Source: Candidatus Ideonella esbjergensis
Lineage (GTDB): Bacteria > Pseudomonadota > Gammaproteobacteria > Burkholderiales > Burkholderiaceae_C
Reading direction: 5' to 3'
Assembly: GCA_016710065.1 (NCBI GenBank)
Contig: JADJLP010000015.1
Span: 310,001-374,000 of the forward strand
DNA length: 64,000 nucleotides
The translations under genes were made by a program, and so were the position numbers. Within the stretch, counting starts at the first letter, position 1; every line of letters starts with the position of its first letter. A model generated the notes under the pieces. It saw only the letters and a program-made list of their open reading frames with translations, was not told where the DNA came from and made no database searches. Below, piece after piece: positions 53,475 to 62,171 of the stretch.

Positions 53475-53570
53475 GCAGGCCGCCAGATCGAGCCTTGCGC
53501 TCAACAGCGAGAATCTCTGCGGAGCATCGTCCGTTTGAATTGCCGGCGCCTATTCAGCGTTGCCCAAAGA

Positions 53571-53600
53571 CATGGATTCCCGCCTTCGCGGGAATGACGG
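53571..53600. repeat. GGAATGACG-type palindromic repeat, copy E
   Basis: CATGGATTCCCGCCTTCGCG then GGAATGACGG. It is in the 190-base spacer between the convergent PPK2 and cytochrome b genes, which contains nothing else I can identify. Confidence 0.75.
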
Positions 53601-53664
53601 CGGAGGGCTGCGGGGATGACGGCAAAGCGCCGCAGGTCACCGACACCCATCGGCTGGCTGTGTT

Positions 53665-54309
53665 TCAGTGCCCGGCCGCCGGCTCGCCCTCTTCGTCCAC
53701 GTCTTCATAGCCAGTGAACATGGCCTTGAAGTGGGCCAGTGGGGTGTGGCCCAGGGTGCACAGGTAGACGTGCACGATGATGAAGCCGCTGAAGAAGATG
53801 AAGCACAGCACGTGCAAGGTGTCCACCACCCGCAGGCCGCCCAGCATCTGCACTTGCGCCGAGAAGCGCGCCACGTCCCACAGCAGCACGCCGGTGTAGA
53901 ACTGCAGCGGCACCACCAACATCATCACGATCTGGTACATCACGCTCTGCAGCGGGTTGAACTTGCGGTAGGCGCTGACCTGGTGCGGGTTGGGGTCGCC
54001 GCGGAAGATGCCGTAGCCGTAGAACTGCATCTGGCGAAAGGTTTGCTTGAAGTGCTTGGCCGGGCTCAGCTCGGGGTGGTAGACCTTGATCTTGTCGGTG
54101 AACAGGTAGAAGCCCAGCCAGATGAAGAAATTGGCGATGAGCACAAAGCCGATCCAGTTGTGCACCTGCACTGCGGTCTTGAATTCGAGCACCTGCACGG
54201 CGCCGGTGTAGCGCAGCTGCAGGCCGGTGGCAATGAGCAGCACAAAGCCCAGGGCGTTGACCCAGTGCCAGATGCGCACGGGCAAGGGGTTGATGTAGAG
54301 CTTGGTCAT
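53665..54309 (-). CDS. Cytochrome b subunit (b561/hydrogenase-type)
   Basis: A 214-residue inner-membrane cytochrome with four hydrophobic segments and paired His residues: RIWHWVNALGF near the start, VHNWIGFVLIANF in helix 2, and LHVLCFIFFSGFIIVHVYL in helix 4. This is the b-type cytochrome fold of hydrogenase, thiosulphate reductase and formate dehydrogenase membrane anchors. The gene lies 12 bases after a nine-haem cytochrome c gene on the same strand, so the two likely form a quinone-linked electron-transfer complex. Confidence 0.85.
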   Translation of the reverse strand: MTKLYINPLPVRIWHWVNALGFVLLIATGLQLRYTGAVQVLEFKTAVQVHNWIGFVLIANFFIWLGFYLFTDKIKVYHPELSPAKHFKQTFRQMQFYGYGIFRGDPNPHQVSAYRKFNPLQSVMYQIVMMLVVPLQFYTGVLLWDVARFSAQVQMLGGLRVVDTLHVLCFIFFSGFIIVHVYLCTLGHTPLAHFKAMFTGYEDVDEEGEPAAGH

Positions 54310-54321
54310 GATGGTGTCCAG

Positions 54322-55680
54322 CTAGTTCGCATTGCGATCCTGCATCGTGCTCTTCGCCGCTTCTTCTTGTGCGCGGCGGCGGCGGAAGTACCACTTCAGG
54401 CTCATGTGCGCCGCCGGCACGCTGACGGCACCCAGCACCACCAGCACCAGCAGCACGTCGAGCAGCTTGATGCGGCTGGCGCCGATGGCGTAGAAGCCGC
54501 GCACCGAGTCGATCGAGGTCAGCGAGGTCAGCACCTTCTCTTGCACGCCGTGGCGCAGCGGCCGGCCGTCCGGCCCGGCGATGGTGAGGGTGACGCTCTG
54601 GAAGGGCTCGGCACCAGAGCGGTGGCAGGCGTCGCAATCCTTGATGGCATGCTCCTTGTCGCTGATCTGGTGGGCCTCGACGCCAGCGCTCACCTCCAGC
54701 CGTCCTTGCAGCACGACCTTGTCGTTGCCACTGCCCTGGTTGAACTCCTTCAGCAAACTGAGCAGGGCGCGCTCGTCCAGGCCCATGTTGGCCGTGTCGG
54801 CGGCGGTGGTGCGCTCCTCGAACAGGGGCACGCCCTTCTTCTCGCTGAGCTGGGCTTGCGTGCTGGCATTGATCAGCCGCAGATTGACGCGGCGCTTGGC
54901 GTTGGGTGCATGGCAGGCCGGGCAGGAGATGGCCTCGAAGTGCCGCGCCGCGTTGGGCAGCCATTCCTGGTGCTGCGCCACGGCGTTTTCATGGCAGGCC
55001 AGGCAGGCGTCCTTGATGCCGGTGCCAAACGAGGCGGCCTTAACGGCATGGGCCTTGTGGCAATCGGCGCAGCTGGGGGCCGCCTTGCCCCTGGCGGCGC
55101 GCTCCTGGCCGTGCACGTCCTTGGCATAGGCCTTGAAGATTTCCTTGTGGCACTGGGCGCAGGGCGTGGCGTCTATGGGCTGGGCCTGCTTGACGTTGGG
55201 CTGGGTGTGCGGGTTGTGGCAATCAGCGCAGACCGGCGCCTTGTCGCTACCGGCACTGACCATGGCCGCATGCACGCCGTCGTCATAGGCCTTGACCTGG
55301 CGCTTGTGGCAATCGTTGCAGCTGTCGCCCATGCCCACGGCGTAGTCGCGGCGGCTCTTGATGGCCTTCTTGGTCTTGCCGTGGGCGGGGTCGTCGACAT
55401 CCGAGTGGCAATCGGTGCAGTCGGTTTCGCCATGCCGGGACGCTGCGTAGGCCGGGGCCGAGATGGCCAGTGAGAGGGTTTCGCCGTTGTCCAGCGCCTT
55501 GTTCAGCACCGGCTTGTCGTGACAATCCAGGCAGGCGCGGGTTTCGCTGGAGAGATCATCTGCGCTGGCGGCGGATGCCGGAGCGGATGCGGCCAGCGCA
55601 ACGGCCATCAGGCCTGCAGCCAGCCAAGATGCGGGAAAGCGGGCAAGCCTGCTTTGGCCGATCGCGTGAGAGCGTTTCAT
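54322..55680 (-). CDS. Membrane-anchored nine-haem c-type cytochrome
   Basis: A 452-residue periplasmic multihaem cytochrome. I count nine C-x-x-C-H motifs: CLDCH, CTDCH, CNDCH, CADCH, CAQCH, CADCH, CLACH, CPACH and CDACH. A signal peptide precedes them (AVALAASAPASAA). A single C-terminal membrane helix (LLDVLLVLVVLGAVSVPAAH) with a basic tail RRRRAQ anchors it. The haem pattern is like the doubled CXXCH family. The start at 55680 follows GGGAAGTG; ATG 55692 is also in frame. It precedes the cytochrome b gene, suggesting a quinol-oxidising or quinone-reducing module. The substrate reductase is not visible here. Confidence 0.85.
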   Translation of the reverse strand: MKRSHAIGQSRLARFPASWLAAGLMAVALAASAPASAASADDLSSETRACLDCHDKPVLNKALDNGETLSLAISAPAYAASRHGETDCTDCHSDVDDPAHGKTKKAIKSRRDYAVGMGDSCNDCHKRQVKAYDDGVHAAMVSAGSDKAPVCADCHNPHTQPNVKQAQPIDATPCAQCHKEIFKAYAKDVHGQERAARGKAAPSCADCHKAHAVKAASFGTGIKDACLACHENAVAQHQEWLPNAARHFEAISCPACHAPNAKRRVNLRLINASTQAQLSEKKGVPLFEERTTAADTANMGLDERALLSLLKEFNQGSGNDKVVLQGRLEVSAGVEAHQISDKEHAIKDCDACHRSGAEPFQSVTLTIAGPDGRPLRHGVQEKVLTSLTSIDSVRGFYAIGASRIKLLDVLLVLVVLGAVSVPAAHMSLKWYFRRRRAQEEAAKSTMQDRNAN

Positions 55681-55794
55681 GGCACTTCCCATCGGTCATT
55701 CAGGTGACCGAACACACGCCCCGTCGCGATTGCGAGGGGGCGTGCGGGTCATCCTAGTGAGAACCTCCAGAGCTTGTCTTACTCGTCGTCAAGC

Positions 55795-56697
55795 TCACTG
55801 CGGTTCAGCCTTGTTGTTCTTCTGGCGCAGGCCTATCCAGGCCAGGGTGCCCAGGCCGGCCAGCGGCAGCAGGGTGATGTAGGCCAGGCCGATGAAGGGC
55901 GCGGCAAAGAACAGGGCCACGTTCTTCAGGAAGGTGAGCGTTTGCCGGGTCATCAGGCGCTGGGCGATCAGCTTCAGCACCATGCCACCCAGGATCGCCA
56001 GGCCCACGAAGGGGGCCAGCATCACAAAGGCCAGGCCGATGAACGGTGCCGCCAGGATCTGCGCCACTTGCCAGACCTGCGCGCGGGTCTCGGCCTTCAT
56101 GAACTTTTCTGCCCCGGCCTTCACACCCATGCCGGCCAGCAGAGCCAAGCCGACGAAAGGCAGGGCCAGGAAGTAGGCCAGGCCGATGAAGGGCGCAGCC
56201 ACCAGCAGGCCGAGCTTCTTCAGGTTCTCTTCGCTGCCCCTGCCCACTTCGGCGTGCAAGCCGGCGATGGTCTGGGTGATGTCCACGGCCGCGACGTTGG
56301 CGGCGTGCGTGGCGGTAGGCATCACAGGTTGCGCCATGGCCTGCAGGGCCGACGCCTCGATCTGCTCAGGCGTCAGGGGCTTGTGCAGGAAGGCGCTGAC
56401 CCCGGCCGCCTTGGCGCGCGCCTCGTTGGCTTGCGAACCGAAGCCGGTCACGATCACCACCGGCGTCCACGACTTGCGGGCCTTGACCTGTTCGGCCAAT
56501 TCCAGGCCGTCCATGCCAGGCATGCGGATGTCGGTGAAGACCACGTCGTAGTCACCGTCCTGCAGCTTGCTCAGGGCCTCGCGACCATCTTGCGCGGTCA
56601 CGACCACATAACCCTTTTGCGACAAAACACGGTTGAAGCTCTTGCCAACCACTGGGTCGTCATCAACGACCAACACTCTTTTCAGCAGCGCACTCAT
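55795..56697 (-). CDS. Response regulator fused to a membrane region with three AAPFIGLA repeats
   Basis: A 300-residue two-part protein. Residues 1-125 are a receiver domain with acidic pocket VDDDP (12-14), phospho-acceptor Asp56 in FTDIRMPGMDG and Lys in LHKPL. After a linker the C-terminal half carries three hydrophobic units of about 49 residues, each starting with the identical octapeptide AAPFIGLA (167-174, 216-223, 265-272) and continuing with a second P-F/L-x-G-L element. This half should lie in or at the membrane, with no DNA-binding domain. It is an unusual output domain. The gene is next to the cytochrome genes and a second response regulator. Confidence 0.8.
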   Translation of the reverse strand: MSALLKRVLVVDDDPVVGKSFNRVLSQKGYVVVTAQDGREALSKLQDGDYDVVFTDIRMPGMDGLELAEQVKARKSWTPVVIVTGFGSQANEARAKAAGVSAFLHKPLTPEQIEASALQAMAQPVMPTATHAANVAAVDITQTIAGLHAEVGRGSEENLKKLGLLVAAPFIGLAYFLALPFVGLALLAGMGVKAGAEKFMKAETRAQVWQVAQILAAPFIGLAFVMLAPFVGLAILGGMVLKLIAQRLMTRQTLTFLKNVALFFAAPFIGLAYITLLPLAGLGTLAWIGLRQKNNKAEPQ

Positions 56698-56740
56698 GAT
56701 TTACTCCTTGGATCGACGGCTGAGTCGGCAGACCTGCCGG

Positions 56741-57178
56741 CTAGCAGCCACAGCTTGATGTCATGGTTTCGTTCGAGGCGGGAGACGGGTCGCGGTGCAG
56801 TGCCCAGCGCTTGTGCAACATGGCACCGTTGGCAGCGCTGATCACTTCATCGGGACCCACCGGCTTGGCCAGGTAGTCGTAGGCCCCCAGGCGCGTCGCC
56901 TGCTTGGCCGATTCAATTTCGGGGTAGCCCGTGATCACGATCACCTCGCTCTCGGGCCAGTTCTGCTTGATGGCCTTGAGCACGCTCAGGCCATCCATGC
57001 CCGGCATGCGCAGGTCCAGCAACACCAGGTCGTAGGCTTGTTGGCCCATGGCCTGCAGGGCATCGCGGCCGTTCCACACGGCTTCGACCTTGCAGTGTTC
57101 GCTGGACAGCGTGCGGAGGTGGCTGAGGCGGACGATTTCTTCGTCGTCAACCACCAGGATCCTTGCCGTGTTCGTCAT
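56741..57178 (-). CDS. Single-domain response regulator
   Basis: A 145-residue receiver-only regulator. The pocket is VVDDEEIVRLSH, the phospho-acceptor lies in DLVLLDLRMPGMDG and the Lys in YLAKPVGPDEVI. A short tail ends NETMTSSCGC, with two unpaired-looking cysteines, odd for a cytosolic receiver. The start follows GAGGAAAAC. It is the first of two adjacent response regulators in front of cytochrome genes, so it probably signals redox or respiratory state. No sensor kinase gene lies nearby. Confidence 0.85.
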   Translation of the reverse strand: MTNTARILVVDDEEIVRLSHLRTLSSEHCKVEAVWNGRDALQAMGQQAYDLVLLDLRMPGMDGLSVLKAIKQNWPESEVIVITGYPEIESAKQATRLGAYDYLAKPVGPDEVISAANGAMLHKRWALHRDPSPASNETMTSSCGC

Positions 57179-57274
57179 TTTGTTTTCCTCGCTCTGCGTC
57201 TCGTTGCTTGCCCATGGCAACGCATACGCCGTGCCACAAGCGTGGCCTGCGGGAAATGCTCTGAAGAATCAAGG

Positions 57275-57298
57275 CCTTGGCCTCAGCCAAGGTGTTTT
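57275..57298 (+). terminator. Terminator-like hairpin in a divergent spacer
   Basis: A perfect stem CCTTGGC / GCCAAGG with a four-base loop CTCA is followed by TGTTTT. There is no plus-strand gene to terminate upstream of it, so it may end a short RNA or act in attenuation. Confidence 0.45.
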
Positions 57299-57326
57299 GC
57301 GTGGCGCCAGGCCGGCCAAAACACGC

Positions 57327-57358
57327 GTCGAAGTACAGAAATTCTGTACAACTTCGAC
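57327..57358. promoter_or_regulatory. Interrupted palindrome, candidate operator
   Basis: The core GTACAGAA-A-TTCTGTAC (57333-57349) is perfectly symmetric. The arms extend outward as GTCGAA and TTCGAC with a three-base bulge. It is not the LexA arrangement (CTGT-N8-ACAG). A dimeric regulator site upstream of the coiled-coil gene is the simplest reading. Confidence 0.45.
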
Positions 57359-57530
57359 TGCGGCAAGCGCAAAGCTCTGTGAAATCAAGGGCTTGGCGCG
57401 CTGCTGGGGTGCCTGGCCAATTCATGCACCTTGCGGCCTACGCCATCACCGACTCACTTTCGGCACTACTCGGCGCCGCTGCCCGGCCCTACAAAAGCGG
57501 TCCCTGGACTCACCCCGAACAGGAGCCACC

Positions 57531-58112
57531 ATGGCAGGCATCTCCGACGACATCATCAAGACCGCCAAAGAGTTCGACACCGAGTACAAGAAGGCCAGGG
57601 GCAGCGTCGACGCCCTGAAGAAGCAATACCTCTCAGCGCTCAATGGCGGCAAAGACATCACCGACGGGCTGAAAGATGCCGGCATGGCCCTGGCCGCTCG
57701 GCGCAAGACCCTGGAAGAAATCCTCGCCAGTGGAGACTTTTCCCTCAAAGTCGCCCAAGACTACGCCAGGCAATACGACATGTGCGCCCGCAAGGCCGCC
57801 GATGCCGAGAAGTACCTCGACCAACTGCGCAAGGATGAAAAGGCCAACGCCCAGCGCTTCAAGGCCGCCGCGACCGACAAGAAGATCAAGCTGGAAGCCG
57901 AGGCCCTGGAGAAGGCTCTGGCCAAAGCACAGCGCGACTACAACAACGTGGAGATGGAACGCAAAATGTTGGAGAAAGACGCCAAGCAGCCCCTCGACTC
58001 CTTCATGTCCTTCTTCAAGGAAAACTGGGACAAGAAACTGGCCGAGTACATCGACGAGCAATACAAGTTCAAGTCATCGCTCGGTTTCTGGAACAGGTGG
58101 GACAAGTTCTGA
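57531..58112 (+). CDS. Coiled-coil protein of unknown function
   Basis: A 193-residue, highly charged, mostly helical protein. The stretch from about residue 10 to 165 is rich in Lys, Glu, Asp and Ala with heptad-like spacing (DQLRKDEKANAQRFKAAATDKK, EALEKALAKAQRDYNNVEMERK), predicting a long coiled coil. The end, WDKKLAEYIDEQYKFKSSLGFWNRWDKF, is aromatic. It has no signal peptide or membrane segment. I do not recognise the family. The start has AGGAGC a few bases upstream. It is preceded by an unusual regulatory region. Confidence 0.7.
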   Translation: MAGISDDIIKTAKEFDTEYKKARGSVDALKKQYLSALNGGKDITDGLKDAGMALAARRKTLEEILASGDFSLKVAQDYARQYDMCARKAADAEKYLDQLRKDEKANAQRFKAAATDKKIKLEAEALEKALAKAQRDYNNVEMERKMLEKDAKQPLDSFMSFFKENWDKKLAEYIDEQYKFKSSLGFWNRWDKF

Positions 58113-58167
58113 GCCAGATCAGCTCGCTGGCCTGCGCCAGCCAGAGCGGGCCGACCGAGGCAAGCCG

Positions 58168-59820
<1,653 letters not shown>

Positions 59821-59999
59821 GGGCGGGTGGCGGCGCAGGCCAGGGCAGCCTGTTGCAGTGCGCAAAACCCGCGATTATCGGCGCGCTGGCGTTTTCGAAT
59901 GACACCCTTGCTTACCAGGGCGACACACAGTGGTCATTGGCGCTGCCGAGAATCACGTTTCTCCGCGCCGTCTTCGCGCCCTCACCCCGGGAGCCCGCC

Positions 60000-60368
60000 A
60001 TGTCCACCCTCGCCGCCGTTGCCGAACTTTCCGCCGCACCCGCCGTCAGCCTGCGCGCTGTGGCGCATGCCGATGGCGTGGCCGAGCTGTACCGCTCAGC
60101 CGAACCCAGCGTGAAGGCCAAGCTGCTGGAATGCCTGCTGCGCCCGCTCGGTGCCCTGGCGCTGGTGGCGGTGGCCGGGGGCGTGTTTGGCGCCTTGCGC
60201 AGCCGCCACGGCTGGCAGCGGCTGCAGGTGCTGGAGGACGACACGCTGGAGATCAGCGCCGAGCAGGTGCGCGAACTGGCCTGCTACCTGCAACAGTCGG
60301 CACCCGAAGTGTTTGCATCATTGGCCGAGATGCTGCGGCGCCAGACTGGCCCCAGGCTGATGCACTGA
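60000..60368 (+). CDS. Hypothetical protein
   Basis: A 122-residue protein with one hydrophobic segment around residues 45-65 (LLRPLGALALVAVAGGVFGAL) and an acidic C-terminal part (DDTLEISAEQVRELACYLQQ). No family is recognised. I chose ATG 60000 (GGGAG upstream) over a longer in-frame ATG at 59853. It is divergent from prfC with a 179-base spacer and precedes a convergent gene. Confidence 0.6.
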   Translation: MSTLAAVAELSAAPAVSLRAVAHADGVAELYRSAEPSVKAKLLECLLRPLGALALVAVAGGVFGALRSRHGWQRLQVLEDDTLEISAEQVRELACYLQQSAPEVFASLAEMLRRQTGPRLMH

Positions 60369-60404
60369 GGCTCGGGGGCGCCGGTCGGTTTCCGGCCAGA
60401 CACA

Positions 60405-61034
60405 TCACCGGGCCAGCGGGTTGGGCGTGGGCTCGGCCACCTTGCTGAGGGTGCTGCGGTCGGTGTGGTGGAAGAGTTCTGCCTGGCCGCGGATCTTCAG
60501 CACCGTGTCTTCGTCGTAGACCCAGCTGCCGTCGGCATTGAAGCTGACCTTGATGCGGAAGCTCACGGTCTTGAAGGCCGCGTCCAGGAACGGGGCCGAG
60601 CAGATGCCGAAGGTGTCCAGCCCCTGGGTGGCGCTGAGCTCAAATTCGTTCGCGTCGGCGGCGGCCGTGCCGCCCGCCAGCGCCGTCTGGCCACGCGGTA
60701 TGGTGAGCGTGTGGATGATCTGGCCGGTGGCTGGCTCCCACAGCCAGTAGCCCACCTGGTCGTGGTAGGTCTTGATGTTGTCGGGCTTGGTGACGAACTG
60801 GTGGTAGCGCAAGCCGTACATCAGCTGCGGGCCGTTGGTCACCGGGTCGATGGGCTGCAGCTCGATGCGGTCGTGGAAGGCCTGCTTCTTCGGCCCCTCG
60901 GCCTTGGGTTTCACGTCGAGGCCACGCTTGCCCTCCCAGATGCCGGCCATGCGGGCCAGCGGGCCCAGGTTGGCCAGGGTGTTCACATCAATCGGGCTCG
61001 GTTCGGTGTAGATGTCTTGCGGGATGTCGCTCAT
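60405..61034 (-). CDS. FABP-like / nitrobindin-type heme-binding protein
   Basis: A 209-residue beta-barrel protein of the THAP4/nitrobindin-like (DUF1794) family. The opening MAGIWEGKRG is the family start of the barrel (G-x-W-x-G), with later YHDQVGYWLWEPATGQIIHTLTIPRGQ and the long beta hairpins. Homologues bind heme through a His and can react with nitric oxide or peroxynitrite; the heme ligand cannot be confirmed here. The ATG at 61034 is used. It is divergent from the cyclodeaminase-like gene. Confidence 0.8.
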   Translation of the reverse strand: MSDIPQDIYTEPSPIDVNTLANLGPLARMAGIWEGKRGLDVKPKAEGPKKQAFHDRIELQPIDPVTNGPQLMYGLRYHQFVTKPDNIKTYHDQVGYWLWEPATGQIIHTLTIPRGQTALAGGTAAADANEFELSATQGLDTFGICSAPFLDAAFKTVSFRIKVSFNADGSWVYDEDTVLKIRGQAELFHHTDRSTLSKVAEPTPNPLAR

Positions 61035-61115
61035 GGCTTGGCCGGCAGATGTGGAGAATAGGAACAACCACTGTAGCGCGGTGCCCGATGACAGTGGCGA
61101 CTACAGTGTCGAGCC

Positions 61116-62027
61116 ATGAGGATCCTCGACGCTCATGCCGTCCACGCCGCCCTGCCCTGGGCTGCTCTGGCCGACCACCTTCACGCCGCCTTCTGTGCCG
61201 GTGCCGAGGTGCCGCTGCGCCACGCCCATGCGCTGTCGGCGCAAGACACGCTGCTGCTGATGCCGGCCTGGAACCCGCGCCTGCTGGTGGTGAAGCTGGT
61301 GACGGTGATGCCCGCCGCCGAGGCCACGGTGCAAGCCAGCGTTCTGGCCATGGACCGCCACACTGGCGAGCCGCTGGCGTTGCTCGACGGCGAGGCCCTG
61401 ACCTTGCGCCGCACGGCCGCCACGTCGGCCCTGGCCGCACGCCACTTGGCCCAGCCCGACGCCAACCGCTTGCTCGTTGTGGGCGGCGGCCGTTTGGCCG
61501 GCTGGATGGCGCGCGCCCACGCGGCCTTGCGGCCGGGCTTGGCGATTCAGGTGTGGGCACGCCGACCCGAATCCGCCCATTGGCTGGCGACCGAGCTGTG
61601 CGCCGAGGGCCTGGCGGCACAGGCCACACCCAACCTGGCCGCCGCCGTGCGCGCCGCCCACATCGTGAGCTGCGCCACCACCGCCACCGAGCCGGTGGTG
61701 CTGGGCGAGTGGCTGCAACCCGGCACCCACCTCGACCTGGTGGGTGGCTTCAAGCCCCACATGCGCGAGGTGGACGACGCGGCGGTGGCCCTGAGCCGTG
61801 TGGTGGTGGACACCTACACCGGCGCGATGGCCGAAGCGGGCGACCTGGCCCAGCCACTGGCGCGCGGCGTGATCAGCCGCGAGCACATCGTGGCCGACCT
61901 GGCCGAGCTGCTGCGCGGCGAGCGCGCGGGCCGGCGCGACGCAGGCGACATCACGCTGTTCAAGTCGGTGGGCACGGCGCTGGAAGACCTGGCTGCCGCC
62001 GAGCTGGTGCTGGGCGTGGCGCTGTGA
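61116..62027 (+). CDS. Ornithine cyclodeaminase / mu-crystallin family reductase
   Basis: A 303-residue Rossmann-fold enzyme. Members include ornithine cyclodeaminase (ornithine to proline) and pyrroline-2-carboxylate reductase. Family marks are LVVKLVTVMP, LLDGEALTLRRTAATSALAARHLA, VVGGGRLAGWMARAHAAL, ARRPESAHWLA and GTHLDLVGGFKPHMREVDDAAV. The small active-site differences that decide substrate are not clear. It lies opposite putA, converging with it, which supports a proline or pyrroline role. Confidence 0.85.
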   Translation: MRILDAHAVHAALPWAALADHLHAAFCAGAEVPLRHAHALSAQDTLLLMPAWNPRLLVVKLVTVMPAAEATVQASVLAMDRHTGEPLALLDGEALTLRRTAATSALAARHLAQPDANRLLVVGGGRLAGWMARAHAALRPGLAIQVWARRPESAHWLATELCAEGLAAQATPNLAAAVRAAHIVSCATTATEPVVLGEWLQPGTHLDLVGGFKPHMREVDDAAVALSRVVVDTYTGAMAEAGDLAQPLARGVISREHIVADLAELLRGERAGRRDAGDITLFKSVGTALEDLAAAELVLGVAL

Positions 62028-62051
62028 TCCGCCATCCCCGCGTCTTCCAGA

Positions 62052-62125
62052 TCATTCCCGCGCAGGCGGGAATCCAGTTCGGAGCTTCAAATTCCATGGA
62101 TTCCCGCCTGCGCGGGAATGACGAG
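62052..62125. repeat. Inverted pair of GGAATGACG-type repeats, copy F
   Basis: The first copy is TCATTCCCGCGCAGGCGGGA (62052 onward), the second CCATGGATTCCCGCCTGCGC then GGGAATGACG (ending near 62125), facing each other across a 17-base spacer. The pair lies between the convergent cyclodeaminase-like and putA genes and could fold as a large hairpin. Confidence 0.8.
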
Positions 62126-62171
62126 CGGATGCTGGTCGGGATGACGAGCGAGAACTGCGCGGGCAAGGCGA

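Larger units (their letters stand above)
57179..57530. other. Divergent intergenic region with strong palindrome and repeats
   Basis: A 352-base spacer with no gene. It holds the leftward response-regulator promoter and the rightward coiled-coil gene promoter. Inside are a terminator-like hairpin (57275-57298), a long interrupted palindrome (57327-57358), and two similar segments, GCTCTGAAGAATCAAGGCC at 57258 and GCTCTGTGAAATCAAGGGC at 57374, about 116 bases apart. These could be operators or a small RNA, but I cannot name one. Confidence 0.5.

Noticed and set aside
57333..57349. Palindrome as a LexA (SOS) box
   Set aside because: LexA sites have CTGT-N8-ACAG; here the order is ACAG...CTGT, with the wrong spacing.
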